64,000 nt of DNA from UBA6136 sp044350805 (GCA_044350805.1 JBILGU010000004.1:110848-174847), one strand, 5' to 3'; numbered from the stretch's first letter, positions 7,578 through 16,595 are shown. A program made the numbers and translations. Notes: generated by a model not told the origin, from the sequence alone.

Positions 7578-8626
7578 CTGTTCTGCGACTCGTCAGTTTT
7601 TCCGGTCAGGCTGTTTCGCACATTGCTGAACCAGCCTTGGGCGCGTGTCTGCTTGGTCTTTTGAATTTCGTCCTCAAGGGCTAGCCGCTGCCTTTCCATG
7701 GCGAGAAGTTCGATCTCTCGTTGCAGATGGCCATGGACGTCAGGAAAGCTGGTTTCGCGCTGGTGTTTTTCCTCAAGGCTGGCTTGAAGCTCCAGATCTT
7801 TCACCTCACTTTCAAGGCGAATGCGTTCGCGCATGAGCCGGACATCGCTTTCGATCCTTTCCCGTTGCCGGGATTCTTCGGCGAGGAGTTGTTCCCGGGC
7901 CTTCAGCGTAAGCTCTGACTCCTGAGCCTTGATCATGTCCGTCTCACGTCGCATCAGCTCCAGGACTTCGGACTGTTGTTCCAGTCGAAGCTTTTGCTCC
8001 ATGAGGTAATGGTGGTGTCGCTCGCGAGCCAGCCGCTCCTGGGATTCGCGTTGACGCTTCATGAGTTGCAGGGCGACCAGGTTTCGGGCGGGATCAGTCG
8101 AAGCGATATCGGCATTGAGCTGATCTGGGTCGACTTCGGTAAAAGTGGCATCGATCCGGCATCGGCAACGACTTTGCACGTCTCGAAGCGCCAGCAGCTC
8201 TTGCACCAGATCCTCGATGTCGCGCTCAAGACGGCCATGCCCCAATTCGAGCCAGGCACCGGATTCAAGGTCCCTGAGCGCCTCTTCGGCAGCATCCCGA
8301 ATCACGGGGTGAAAGAGGCTTCGAATGTGGTTACCGAGGTGATCCAGATGGTCGAGATGCTGGCGGGCAAATGGAAGGGTGGGCTGAAAACGGATGTCCA
8401 GTGTGGCCGAAAAAGTACATAACTGCCCGAGCGCCGGAGGCGTGAGTCTCAGTGTCCAGTCCTCGATGCGAAGATCAATGACGCGATGGTGAAACTTTCG
8501 GGTGTAGTCTCTCGGGCGAGCGAAAAGTCGTTTCCAGGGGCCCCATTGCGAGAGAACGACCCGGCGGTCGCCTTCGAAGCCAGCAATCCAGCGGCTTTCC
8601 TCATCGCCGAGTGGGTAATCAGACAT
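7574..8626 (-). CDS. Coiled-coil protein of unknown function, 350 aa
   Basis: No signal peptide or membrane segment. Residues 1-185 look globular and mixed alpha/beta (strands around VIDLRIEDWTLRLTP and FSATLDIRFQP, then helices with HLDHLGNHIRSLFHP). This has the feel of a divergent SPFH/band-7-like module, but that is only a guess. Residues about 205-330 are a long, highly charged coiled coil rich in Glu, Arg and Gln. The gene overlaps its upstream membrane-protein neighbour by 8 nt and mepA by 4 nt, so all three are co-translated. The simplest reading is a cytoplasmic scaffold for the membrane partner. Confidence 0.72.
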   Translation of the reverse strand: MSDYPLGDEESRWIAGFEGDRRVVLSQWGPWKRLFARPRDYTRKFHHRVIDLRIEDWTLRLTPPALGQLCTFSATLDIRFQPTLPFARQHLDHLDHLGNHIRSLFHPVIRDAAEEALRDLESGAWLELGHGRLERDIEDLVQELLALRDVQSRCRCRIDATFTEVDPDQLNADIASTDPARNLVALQLMKRQRESQERLARERHHHYLMEQKLRLEQQSEVLELMRRETDMIKAQESELTLKAREQLLAEESRQRERIESDVRLMRERIRLESEVKDLELQASLEEKHQRETSFPDVHGHLQREIELLAMERQRLALEDEIQKTKQTRAQGWFSNVRNSLTGKTDESQNR

Positions 8627-9872
8627 GGAACTTCTGTCTCATGGCCTCAGCAAGGCCATCTCGGGTTGCGCCTTCGCCAGGCTGGGCTGGGCCGATGTGT
8701 CTCAGTCGTTCCGCGATGATCGGATACAGGTTGGGTGCGAATTCCACGACCCGGCGGCTTTTCTTGCGCAGATAGCCACGATTCAGAAGGAACGCCACGG
8801 TAAACATCCGGTGCCACTCAGAGACCCGTCTGGCGCGTTCGAGTTCGGTTCGCTCCAGGCTGAATTCCAGCTCATTATTTTCATTGACCCGAAACTGGCT
8901 GAATTGGCGAAGCCCCTCGAAGGCCAGATTCTTTTCGTGCGGGCTCAAGGGTCCGGGTGCTGTGGTTTCCAGACGGTAAGAGAGGATCAGCGTGAAGAAA
9001 TCGACCATGGCAGCGCAGGCAAACGCAAACCAGGAGATGTTCTTCCACATGTCAAAGCTTGGCGTCATCTGCCGGGAAAATTCCCGGAAGGGCGCAATCC
9101 GGGGCGCTGGCACGGGGCTTCGGCCATGGCTTGACGCAATCTGGTCGGCTTCGACGACCAGTTTTTGGAAATTTTCGACCAGTCCAAGATACGCGGCATT
9201 GTCTTGGGTCGCGCTTGAAAACTTCAAAAGACTGGTTCGGGTGTCGATAACGGCATGGTCGAGCGGTTGCAGTTGGCTTTCCAGCGCCTTCAAGCGGCCC
9301 TGTTCGCTGCCAAGGATTTCATTGAAATAGCTCCAGGTCTTTCCCTTTCCGACCTTCTGTCCCGCCATTCCGGGGGCGGCACTCAAGAAAGCCTGCTTGG
9401 TTTCCCGGGACGCTGTTTCAATTCGCTTTCGATGTTCAGAGGCAAGCCCTGACTTGAGGGCGACCACCCCCTCAAGATACTGACCGATATCCTTTTCAAG
9501 CCGCGCGCCACGGTCCAGAAGGATCGATTCCCGCTCAGAAAATTCGTAGAACTTGAAGTACGAGAAAGTGATGGAGACCGTCAGTGCTACCACCAGGGAC
9601 AGGAGAATACTGATGAATCGCCCGGGGTTGGCCCGGAAATGCATAGCCGCGATTTCCAGTGAGCAGATCACCACGATCGACTGGACGGCGATGGTGACCG
9701 TCAGAGCGATCCAGGGGGTGATAAAATAACTGAGGCCGTAATAGGTCGTATACCCCGAGGCCACACTGAGGCCGAGGACGATCGGGACCGAAAGGACCCG
9801 GAGGAGTCCGACGAAGGTGGTCTGGATCAGGTTGAGCCAGCCGCCAATGCGCCAAGGGGTTGATGAGCTCAT
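8619..9872 (-). CDS. Multi-pass membrane protein with large central coiled domain, unknown function
   Basis: A 417-residue protein from ATG 9872; an in-frame TTG at 9899 is less likely. Three hydrophobic segments lie near residues 15-40, 48-75 and 83-103. They are followed by a 170-residue polar, coiled-coil-prone region (about 110-275) and a fourth membrane segment (ISWFAFACAAMVDFFTLIL). A basic C-terminal domain with a winged-helix-like ending (FLLNRGYLRKKSRRVVEF) follows. The topology recalls DUF4407-type proteins, but I cannot assign a family. It is the first gene of the unit ending in mepA. Confidence 0.72.
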   Translation of the reverse strand: MSSSTPWRIGGWLNLIQTTFVGLLRVLSVPIVLGLSVASGYTTYYGLSYFITPWIALTVTIAVQSIVVICSLEIAAMHFRANPGRFISILLSLVVALTVSITFSYFKFYEFSERESILLDRGARLEKDIGQYLEGVVALKSGLASEHRKRIETASRETKQAFLSAAPGMAGQKVGKGKTWSYFNEILGSEQGRLKALESQLQPLDHAVIDTRTSLLKFSSATQDNAAYLGLVENFQKLVVEADQIASSHGRSPVPAPRIAPFREFSRQMTPSFDMWKNISWFAFACAAMVDFFTLILSYRLETTAPGPLSPHEKNLAFEGLRQFSQFRVNENNELEFSLERTELERARRVSEWHRMFTVAFLLNRGYLRKKSRRVVEFAPNLYPIIAERLRHIGPAQPGEGATRDGLAEAMRQKFHV

Positions 9873-10027
9873 TGAGTCGGTTTTTCCGTGCGTTTTCAAC
9901 CGTTATGCATCGACGAATCGAGTGGTTTTCCGATTGTCCGGGTGCGGTATGCTAACTGGGCTTGCGCTGACTGTGAAGCCGGCGCCGATCCAAGCTCCCG
10001 AAATCGATTGACCCTGGAAATGCCAAA

Positions 10028-10150
10028 TTGACGCTCTTCTGGATTTTCCTCATCCTCGTGGTCATTCTCGTGGTCGGAAATGCCCTCATTTTGCTGCGGA
10101 CGGCTCGTCCCTCAGGTTCGAAGCCCCCTGAGAAAGATCACGAGCGCTGA
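10028..10150 (+). CDS. Small single-pass membrane protein (DUF2897-like)
   Basis: A 40-residue frame with a TTG start: a hydrophobic segment (FWIFLILVVILVVGNALILL) and a short charged tail (RTARPSGSKPPEKDHER). The pattern W-x-hydrophobic-VGN-x-LLL-x-TA resembles the gammaproteobacterial DUF2897 family. It converges with yjbQ, 4 nt apart. The small size and non-ATG start keep confidence modest. Confidence 0.45.
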   Translation: MTLFWIFLILVVILVVGNALILLRTARPSGSKPPEKDHER

Positions 10151-10154
10151 AGGC

Positions 10155-10574
10155 TTATTCCCCGATCAGCTTGACCAGAACTCTTTTTCGGCGACGTCCG
10201 TCGAATTCGCCATAGAAAATCTGCTCCCAAGGCCCAAAGTCGAGTCGGCCCTGGGTGATGGCCACGACGACTTCACGGCCCATCACTTGCCTTTTGAGGT
10301 GGGCGTCGCCGTTGTCCTCGCCGGTTTGATTGTGCCGGTACCGACTGAGCGGTGCGTGGGGGGCAAGTTCCTCAAGCCAGCCCCGGAAATCCTGATGCAG
10401 TCCCCGTTCGTCATCATTGATGAAGACGGATGCGGTGATGTGCATGGCGTTGACGAGGCAGAGTCCTTCACGGATGCCGCTCTCCATCAGGCAGCTCTCG
10501 ACGTCATCGGTGATATTGATGAATCCCACGCGTTCGGGGGTCTCAAACCAGAGTTCCTTGCGGTAGCTTTTCAT
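10155..10574 (-). CDS. yjbQ: YjbQ/UPF0047 family protein
   Basis: A 139-residue protein of the YjbQ family, members of which have weak thiamine-phosphate synthase activity. Family motifs are visible: GLCLVNAMHITASVFINDDE, YRHN, NGDAHLKRQVMG, LDFGPWEQIFYGEFDG. It starts at ATG 10574 and is divergent from the his operon. Full family length. Confidence 0.9.
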   Translation of the reverse strand: MKSYRKELWFETPERVGFINITDDVESCLMESGIREGLCLVNAMHITASVFINDDERGLHQDFRGWLEELAPHAPLSRYRHNQTGEDNGDAHLKRQVMGREVVVAITQGRLDFGPWEQIFYGEFDGRRRKRVLVKLIGE

Positions 10575-10713
10575 CGTTTTTTAGCTTGAGAAAGAAAACG
10601 TTGATTTTATCACTGGGGGTTTGGGCCAGATGCTTCGGAGAAACTCTGCTCAGGAAACCGTTGTGCCGCCTCGAGATGCGGTATCATGGGCTCGAATTAC
10701 TGGCTGAATCATC

Positions 10714-11307
10714 ATGTCACCCCGTACCGCAGAAATCGTCCGCAATACCTCAGAAACCCAGATTCGGGTCTCCATCAACCTTGATGGCACCGGCCGCTCG
10801 GCGCTTGAAACGGGTGTTCCCTTTCTTGACCACATGCTGGATCAGATCGCCCGGCATGGCCTCATTGATCTTGAGATCGAGGCCAAGGGCGACGTGCACA
10901 TTGATGACCATCACACCGTCGAAGATGTCGGAATCACGCTGGGCATGGCCTTTGAACGGGCCGTCGGTGACAAACGTGGAATTACCCGCTATGGCCACAG
11001 TTACGTTCCCTTGGATGAGGCGCTCAGCCGCGTGGTGGTGGACTTTTCCGGGCGTTCAGGCTTGTTCTGCGAGGTAGTATGGCCTCGGGCACAGGTGGGG
11101 GGATTTGATGTCGATCTCTTTGGGGAGTTTTTCCGGGGTTTTGCCAACCACGCAAAAGTCACGCTCCATATTGATAACCTCAAAGGCCAGAACACCCATC
11201 ATGTGGCAGAAACCATCTTCAAGGCTCTGGGACGCGCCCTGCGCATGGCGGTGACGCCAGATCCCCGGATGCAGGGTGCCATTCCGTCCACCAAAGGTTC
11301 GCTTTAA
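10714..11307 (+). CDS. hisB: Imidazoleglycerol-phosphate dehydratase HisB
   Basis: Sixth step of histidine synthesis, acting on imidazole glycerol phosphate. At 197 residues it is the monofunctional dehydratase, without the N-terminal histidinol-phosphatase domain found in enteric HisB. The manganese-binding repeats are seen as DHMLDQIARHG and DDHHTVEDVGI in the first half and as FANHAKVTLHIDNLKGQNTHH-type residues in the second. First gene of hisB-H-A-F-I-E; hisG, hisD and hisC are not in the window. Confidence 0.97.
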   Translation: MSPRTAEIVRNTSETQIRVSINLDGTGRSALETGVPFLDHMLDQIARHGLIDLEIEAKGDVHIDDHHTVEDVGITLGMAFERAVGDKRGITRYGHSYVPLDEALSRVVVDFSGRSGLFCEVVWPRAQVGGFDVDLFGEFFRGFANHAKVTLHIDNLKGQNTHHVAETIFKALGRALRMAVTPDPRMQGAIPSTKGSL

Positions 11308-11337
11308 AGTCGAACGACTCTCTTTTTCTCAAGTGCC

Positions 11338-11982
11338 ATGAGCTCCGTCGCCGTCATTGACTACGGAATGGGAAACCTCCATTCCATTGCGAAGGCCCTG
11401 CAGCATGCGGATCCTTCGGTCGAAGTGAAGGTCACGCAGGATGCGGCCACGATTTTGGCTGCTGACCGGGTGGTGTTCCCAGGCGTTGGCGCCATGCGGG
11501 ACTGCATGGCGGCACTTAAATCCAAAGATCTGGTCCGGGTGATTGAGGCGGCAGCCGCCTCAAGGCCGCTCCTGGGGATCTGTCTTGGCATGCAGGCCCT
11601 CCTCTCCCGAAGCGAAGAGAATGGCGGAACCGATGCGATCGGACTGATTCCAGGGCAGGTCGTTCGGTTTGCTCCTGGCTTGGCCGATGCGCAAGGTGAA
11701 ACACTGAAGATTCCGCATATGGGCTGGAATCGCGTGAGCCCGGCGCGCCCTCATGCCTTGTTTGAAGGCATCCCGGATGGGAGTTGGTTTTACTTCGTGC
11801 ACAGTTTCTATGCCCGGCCCGATTCCCTGGCGGATGTGGGTGCAACCACGGATTACCCGAATCCCTTTGCATCCGCCATCATTCACGGTCGGGTGGCGGC
11901 GGTTCAGTTTCACCCTGAAAAAAGTCAGGGAGCGGGCCTGCGTCTGCTTCAAAACTTTCTGTCCTGGGCTCCTGAGTCCTAG
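11338..11982 (+). CDS. hisH: Imidazole glycerol phosphate synthase, glutaminase subunit HisH
   Basis: Class I glutamine amidotransferase of 214 residues that supplies ammonia to HisF. The catalytic cysteine lies in GICLGMQALL (about residue 83), with the His-x-Glu pair in QFHPEKSQG. It lies between hisB (30-nt gap) and hisA (41-nt gap), as in many proteobacterial his operons. Confidence 0.97.
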   Translation: MSSVAVIDYGMGNLHSIAKALQHADPSVEVKVTQDAATILAADRVVFPGVGAMRDCMAALKSKDLVRVIEAAAASRPLLGICLGMQALLSRSEENGGTDAIGLIPGQVVRFAPGLADAQGETLKIPHMGWNRVSPARPHALFEGIPDGSWFYFVHSFYARPDSLADVGATTDYPNPFASAIIHGRVAAVQFHPEKSQGAGLRLLQNFLSWAPES

Positions 11983-12023
11983 GCGATGATGTCCATCCCT
12001 TATCTGTAGTTGAGGAAAATCCT

Positions 12024-12755
12024 ATGCTTCTGATACCTGCTATCGACCTCAAAGATGGCAAGTGTGTCCGTCTTCGTCAGGGCCGAATGGAAGACGATAC
12101 CGTTTTCTCTGAAGACCCCGTGGCAGTCGCCGGGCAGTGGGTCAAAGAAGGGACGAAACGTCTGCACTTGGTGGATCTGGATGGCGCCTTTGCGGGCAAG
12201 CCCCGCAACGGTGAAGTCATTCGTTCGATTCGTCAGGCCTACCCGGACGTGCAGATTCAGGTCGGCGGGGGTATTCGTGATGAAGACACCATTCAGGCCT
12301 ATTTGGATGCTGGGGTCGATTACGTGATCATCGGGACCAAAGCCGTAAGCGCACCTCACTTTGTGCGTGAGGTGGCTGCCGAGTTTCCGAATCACATCAT
12401 CGTGGGTCTCGATGCAAAAGACGGCAAGGTGGCCATTGATGGCTGGTCCAAGCTTTCCAATCATGACGTCATTGACCTCGCGCAAAAGTTTGAAGACGAT
12501 GGCGTTGAAGCCATCATCTACACCGACATCAGTCGCGATGGCATGCTTCAGGGCGTCAATGTCGAGGCGACGGCGCGTCTGGCGCGGGCGATCCGGATTC
12601 CGGTGATCGCCTCGGGTGGAATTCACACCATTGATGATATTCATGCGCTGGGCGCTGTGGTGGGCGATGGGGTTTCGGGTGCCATTACCGGTCGTGCCAT
12701 CTATGAGGGGACCCTTAACTTTGCCGAAGCCCGCGTGATTGCCGAGCAATACTGA
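12024..12755 (+). CDS. hisA: ProFAR isomerase HisA
   Basis: A 243-residue TIM barrel that isomerises phosphoribosyl-formimino-AICAR phosphate. It begins LLIPAIDLKDGKCVRL with the catalytic Asp8. The other phosphate-binding ends are VGGGIRDEDT, TDISRDGM and IASGGIHTIDDI. It abuts hisF with one nucleotide between the TGA and the hisF ATG. Confidence 0.97.
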   Translation: MLLIPAIDLKDGKCVRLRQGRMEDDTVFSEDPVAVAGQWVKEGTKRLHLVDLDGAFAGKPRNGEVIRSIRQAYPDVQIQVGGGIRDEDTIQAYLDAGVDYVIIGTKAVSAPHFVREVAAEFPNHIIVGLDAKDGKVAIDGWSKLSNHDVIDLAQKFEDDGVEAIIYTDISRDGMLQGVNVEATARLARAIRIPVIASGGIHTIDDIHALGAVVGDGVSGAITGRAIYEGTLNFAEARVIAEQY

Positions 12756-12756
12756 C

Positions 12757-13521
12757 ATGCTGGCCAAGCGCATCATTCCCTGTCTTGACGTGGATAACGG
12801 GCGCGTCGTCAAAGGCGTTAAATTTCTTGAAATCAAGGATGCCGGTGATCCTGTGGAGATTGCCCGACGCTATGATCTTGAGGGTGCGGATGAACTCACC
12901 TTTCTGGATATCACGGCAAGCTCAGATGATCGCGAAACGATGGTTCATGTGGTCGAGCAGGTGGCGGGAGAAATCTTTATTCCACTGACCGTGGGTGGAG
13001 GAATACGAACGCTTGAGGATATCCGCCGTATGCTGAATGCAGGGGCCGACAAGGTCAGCATCAACAGTGCCGCGGTCCATCGTCCCGAGTTTGTCCGGGA
13101 AGCCGCTGAACGGTTCGGCTCTCAATGCATCGTTGTGGCCATTGATGCCAAGCGGGTTGCCAGCGATCCCGACCGCTGGGAGATCTTCACCCACGGAGGC
13201 CGAAAACCGACCGGCATTGATGCCGTCGAATGGGCGCGCAAGATGGTCGAGTTTGGTGCCGGGGAGATTCTTTTGACCAGCATGGATCGCGATGGCACCA
13301 AAGTTGGGTTTGATTTGGCCTTGACGCGCGCAGTCAGTGAGGCGGTCCACGTTCCCGTGATCGCATCCGGTGGCGTGGGTAACCTGGATCATTTGGCCGA
13401 TGGGATTATCCAGGGCAAGGCCGATGCCGTTTTGGCTGCCAGCATCTTTCATTTTGCCGAATATTCGGTCCGCGAGGCGAAGGACCACCTCAGATCGCGA
13501 GGGATCGAGGTGCGCTTGTGA
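12757..13521 (+). CDS. hisF: Imidazole glycerol phosphate synthase, cyclase subunit HisF
   Basis: A 254-residue TIM barrel paired with HisH. The start is ATG 12757 (MLAKRIIPCLDVDNGRVVKG); the six codons upstream belong to hisA. Catalytic aspartates are expected in CLDVDNG (D11) and TSMDRDGTK (D130-type). VGGGIRTLEDI and ASGGVGN bind phosphate. The stop overlaps the GTG start of hisI. Confidence 0.97.
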   Translation: MLAKRIIPCLDVDNGRVVKGVKFLEIKDAGDPVEIARRYDLEGADELTFLDITASSDDRETMVHVVEQVAGEIFIPLTVGGGIRTLEDIRRMLNAGADKVSINSAAVHRPEFVREAAERFGSQCIVVAIDAKRVASDPDRWEIFTHGGRKPTGIDAVEWARKMVEFGAGEILLTSMDRDGTKVGFDLALTRAVSEAVHVPVIASGGVGNLDHLADGIIQGKADAVLAASIFHFAEYSVREAKDHLRSRGIEVRL

Positions 13522-13907
13522 GCCACTGGCTAGAGGAGGTCCGCTGGAATGGAGACGGATTAATTCCGGCGATCGCACAGGAGACCGGAACCGGTGTCAT
13601 CCTCATGGTGGCCTGGATGAACGAAGAAGCGCTCCGCCTGACGGTTGAGGAAGGGCAGGCTGTTTACTGGTCGAGATCCCGGAAAAAACTCTGGCGCAAA
13701 GGCGAAGAGTCGGGGCATCGCCAGCGGGTGATCGAGATTCGGCTCGACTGTGATGAAGATGTGATTCTTCTGGAAGTCGAACAGGTGGGTGGAATGGCCT
13801 GCCACACCGGCCGTCATCACTGCTTCTTCAGGACGCTCCGCAACGGCCGTTGGGAAGTGACTGATCCTGTCATCAAGGATCCGCAATCGATTTATGGAGC
13901 CAGCTGA
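13518..13907 (+). CDS. hisI: Phosphoribosyl-AMP cyclohydrolase HisI
   Basis: Third step of histidine synthesis, 129 residues, monofunctional. It has VAWMNEEALRLTVE, YWSRSRKKLWRKGEESGH, the metal-binding DCDEDVILL and GGMACHTGRHHCFF. It starts with GTG overlapping hisF (GTGA) and shares a TGATG junction with hisE. HisI and HisE are separate proteins here. Confidence 0.96.
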   Translation: MSHWLEEVRWNGDGLIPAIAQETGTGVILMVAWMNEEALRLTVEEGQAVYWSRSRKKLWRKGEESGHRQRVIEIRLDCDEDVILLEVEQVGGMACHTGRHHCFFRTLRNGRWEVTDPVIKDPQSIYGAS

Positions 13908-14224
13908 TGGATGTCCTGACCGAACTGGGTAAGGTTCTCGAGGCCCGCAAGGCAGAAAGTCCGGATGCGTCCTACGTGGCAAAGCTCTATGCCAAGGGCC
14001 TCGATGCCATTCTCAAGAAAATTGGGGAAGAGGCCACGGAAACCGTCATGGCCGCCAAGGATGGGGATCCGGACAAAATCATCTATGAGGTCGCGGATCT
14101 GTGGTTCCACAGCATGGTGCTGCTGGCTCACCAAGGGCTCTCCAGTGAGCAAGTGCTCGCCGAGCTCGAGCGCCGATTCGGACTTTCCGGGATCGCCGAA
14201 AAAGCCGCGCGCGGAGACCATTGA
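13907..14224 (+). CDS. hisE: Phosphoribosyl-ATP pyrophosphatase HisE
   Basis: Second step of histidine synthesis, 105 residues, an all-alpha NTP pyrophosphohydrolase. The signature is SYVAKLYAKGLDAILKKIGEEATE followed by EVADLWFHSMVLL, with the Glu/Asp metal ligands. Its stop overlaps the ATG of the next gene as TGATG. Confidence 0.95.
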   Translation: MDVLTELGKVLEARKAESPDASYVAKLYAKGLDAILKKIGEEATETVMAAKDGDPDKIIYEVADLWFHSMVLLAHQGLSSEQVLAELERRFGLSGIAEKAARGDH

Positions 14225-14757
14225 TGGCGCTTCGGGCCTTTAATGGGGTTTTGCCCCGGACGGAAGAGGGCGTCTTCGTAGACCCGAGTGCCGTGGTGAT
14301 CGGTGATGTCTGCTTGGCTTCGAATGTCTCGATCTGGCCTGGCGTTGTCATTCGGGGGGATGTCAATTCGATCACCATCGGTGAAGAAACCAACATTCAG
14401 GACGGAGCGGTACTTCACGTCACCCATCGCAGCGCATCAAATCCCGAAGGTTACCCGCTCAAGGTCGGCAAAGGGGTCACGGTGGGCCACAAGGCGGTGC
14501 TCCATGGATGCACGATCGGAGATCTCTGCCTGATTGGCATTGGCGCGATCGTTATGGACGGCGCGATCATTGAAGATCAGGTCATGGTGGGTGCCGGCGC
14601 TTTGGTTCCCCCCGGAAAGCGGCTGGAGAGTGGCTACCTCTATGTCGGAAGTCCTGCGCGACCTTCCCGCCCGCTCAAAGACGAGGAGATCGCCTATCTC
14701 AGCTACTCCAAGGACGGCTACGTTCGTCTCAAAAATCAGCATCAGGCATCGTTCTAG
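14224..14757 (+). CDS. Gamma-carbonic-anhydrase-like hexapeptide protein (YrdA family)
   Basis: A 177-residue left-handed beta-helix protein with hexapeptide repeats throughout (VVIGDVCLASNVSIWPGVVIRGD, VTVGHKAVLHGCTIGDLCLIG). The three zinc-ligand histidines of the gamma-CA family fit H in AVLHVTH, VTVGH and VLHGC. Whether it hydrates CO2 is unknown; many YrdA-type members show no activity in vitro. It is coupled to hisE by TGATG and its stop shares the CTAG with the convergent aroE stop. Confidence 0.9.
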   Translation: MALRAFNGVLPRTEEGVFVDPSAVVIGDVCLASNVSIWPGVVIRGDVNSITIGEETNIQDGAVLHVTHRSASNPEGYPLKVGKGVTVGHKAVLHGCTIGDLCLIGIGAIVMDGAIIEDQVMVGAGALVPPGKRLESGYLYVGSPARPSRPLKDEEIAYLSYSKDGYVRLKNQHQASF

Positions 14758-15584
14758 CGAATTCGGGCCCCCTGGGCCAAGTCTTCGATCACCGGAACGG
14801 TTTCGGGAAAAATACCTCGCCAGATCAGAAAGGCCTCTGCGGCTTGTTCCACTAGCATGCCGATGCCATCGGCGCTGATGATTGCGTGCTGTTCCCGCCC
14901 CCAAAGGACAAAGGGGGTCGGCTCCTTTCCATATGCAAGGTCATAGCAGCTGCCCCCTTCGGCAAGCAGGCCCCCAGGCAAAGGAGGCAGCGCGCCACTC
15001 AGGCTGGCGGAGGTCCCATTCAGAATCAGATCGAACGAGCTTCCCGCCAGCTCATCAAACCCTACCGCGCGAAGATCCCCCAAGGCGCTGAAATCGTCCG
15101 CGATCTTTTCAGCCCGCTCAACTGTTCGATTGGCAATGCAGAGGCTGTCTGGGTGCTCCAAAAGCAGGGGTTCGACGATCCCTCGTGTTGCTCCTCCGGC
15201 GCCCAGAATCAAAATGCGTTTGCCCTTTAGCTTCAGTTCTAGGTTGCGGGTGAGGTCCCTGTAAAGCCCGACGCCATCCGTGTTGTCACCCCAGAGTTGG
15301 CCATTTTCTAGGATCTTGAGGGTGTTGACGGCGCCGCTGCGCCGGGCCCGATCGGTCAGGATGTGGGTCGCTCGAAACGCGATTTCCTTCAGGGGGACCG
15401 TGCAGTTGAGGCCACGGCCTCCCTCATCAATGAAGGCTTTCAACGTGTTTTCAAATTGTTCGGCGGGAACATCGATGGCCCGATATTCCATGGCTTGCCG
15501 GGTTTGTGCTGCAAAACGGGCATGGATGTCGGGCGACCGACTATGGCCGATCGGGTGGCCAAAAACTGCGTAGCGATCCATCAC
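14754..15584 (-). CDS. aroE: Shikimate dehydrogenase AroE
   Basis: NADP-dependent reduction of 3-dehydroshikimate, 276 residues. The N-terminal substrate domain has FGHPIGHSRSPDIH and the catalytic lysine in NCTVPLKE. The Rossmann part has ILGAGGATRG and IANRTVERAEKIADDF, the Arg-containing loop typical of NADP specificity. DGIGMLVEQAAEAFLIWRG is the C-terminal signature. An adjacent ATG codon (15581) is an equal start choice. It follows hemB on the same strand by 9 nt. Confidence 0.96.
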   Translation of the reverse strand: MMDRYAVFGHPIGHSRSPDIHARFAAQTRQAMEYRAIDVPAEQFENTLKAFIDEGGRGLNCTVPLKEIAFRATHILTDRARRSGAVNTLKILENGQLWGDNTDGVGLYRDLTRNLELKLKGKRILILGAGGATRGIVEPLLLEHPDSLCIANRTVERAEKIADDFSALGDLRAVGFDELAGSSFDLILNGTSASLSGALPPLPGGLLAEGGSCYDLAYGKEPTPFVLWGREQHAIISADGIGMLVEQAAEAFLIWRGIFPETVPVIEDLAQGARIR

Positions 15585-15593
15585 TTCAATCGC

Positions 15594-16595
15594 TCAGCTG
15601 TCTTTGAGCCAACGGGCAGCGTCAAGCGCTGCATACGTCAAAATGGCATCGGCACCCGCACGCTTCATGGCCAGAAGAGACTCCAGTACGGTCTTGCGTT
15701 CATCCAACCATCCGGCAAGAGCCGCCGCCTTGAGCATCGCGTATTCGCCGCTGACCTGGTAGGCAAAGGTCGGAACACCGAATTGATCCTTGAGGAGTCG
15801 GATGACATCCAGATAGGGAAGTCCGGGCTTGACCATGATCATGTCCGCGCCTTCCTCGATATCCAGAGAAGCCTCAAGGAGGGCTTCACGGCCATTGGCG
15901 GGATCCATCTGGTAACTGTATTTGTCGGCAGCGCCAAGATTGGTGGCGGACCCTACGGCATCGCGGAAAGGCCCATAGAACGCTGAAGCATATTTGGCAG
16001 CATAGGCAAGGATGCGGGTGTTGATATGGCCGCCGTCTTCGAGTGCGTCACGAATCGCCCCGATTCGGCCATCCATCATGTCCGATGGGGCCACAATGTC
16101 GGCCCCAGCTTCCGCATGACTGAGGGCCTGGCGAACCAGAACTGCAACGGTCTCATCGTTCATGACGTAACCGTTATTGTCGATCAGCCCGTCTTGGCCA
16201 TGGGTTGTAAAAGGGTCGAGTGCAACATCCGAAATCACACCGAGCCCCGGAAGCTCCGCTTTGATGGCCCGGATCGCTCTTTGCGCCAGACCTTGGGGGT
16301 TGAAGGCCTCCCGGGCATCCAGGCTCTTGTGCTCGGCGGGGGTCACCGGAAACAGTGCCACGGCGGGAATCCCGAGCTCTTGCGCGGTGTGGCAGGTTTC
16401 AACGACCAGGTCGATGCTCATTCGATCGACCCCGGGCATCGAGGCGACGGCTTCCCTTCGCCCTTGGCCTTCCAGAACAAAAAGCGGGTAGATGAAGTCG
16501 GCAGGCGTCAGATGGGTCTCCCGCATCAATCGCCGCGAAAAATCATCACGACGCATTCTTCGGGGACGCGTGCGTTTGGGCGTGAATTCGTGCAT
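15594..16595 (-). CDS. hemB: Delta-aminolevulinic acid dehydratase (porphobilinogen synthase) HemB
   Basis: Condenses two 5-aminolevulinates to porphobilinogen, 333 residues. The start MHEFTPKRTRPRRMR is preferred; the 22 codons upstream overlap the divergent promoter region. Seen are FIYPLFVLEG, GADIVAPSDMMDGRIGAIR, the Schiff-base lysine region MVKPGLPYLDVIR and YQVSGEYAM. The metal site near residue 125 reads DVALDPFTTHGQDG, without the triple cysteines of the zinc type, so it is probably a magnesium-dependent HemB. It is divergent from mlaC. Confidence 0.96.
   Translation of the reverse strand: MHEFTPKRTRPRRMRRDDFSRRLMRETHLTPADFIYPLFVLEGQGRREAVASMPGVDRMSIDLVVETCHTAQELGIPAVALFPVTPAEHKSLDAREAFNPQGLAQRAIRAIKAELPGLGVISDVALDPFTTHGQDGLIDNNGYVMNDETVAVLVRQALSHAEAGADIVAPSDMMDGRIGAIRDALEDGGHINTRILAYAAKYASAFYGPFRDAVGSATNLGAADKYSYQMDPANGREALLEASLDIEEGADMIMVKPGLPYLDVIRLLKDQFGVPTFAYQVSGEYAMLKAAALAGWLDERKTVLESLLAMKRAGADAILTYAALDAARWLKDS

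Noticed and set aside
12000..12836. A 278-codon frame antisense to hisA
   Set aside because: Opposite a conserved TIM-barrel gene; no supporting motif.
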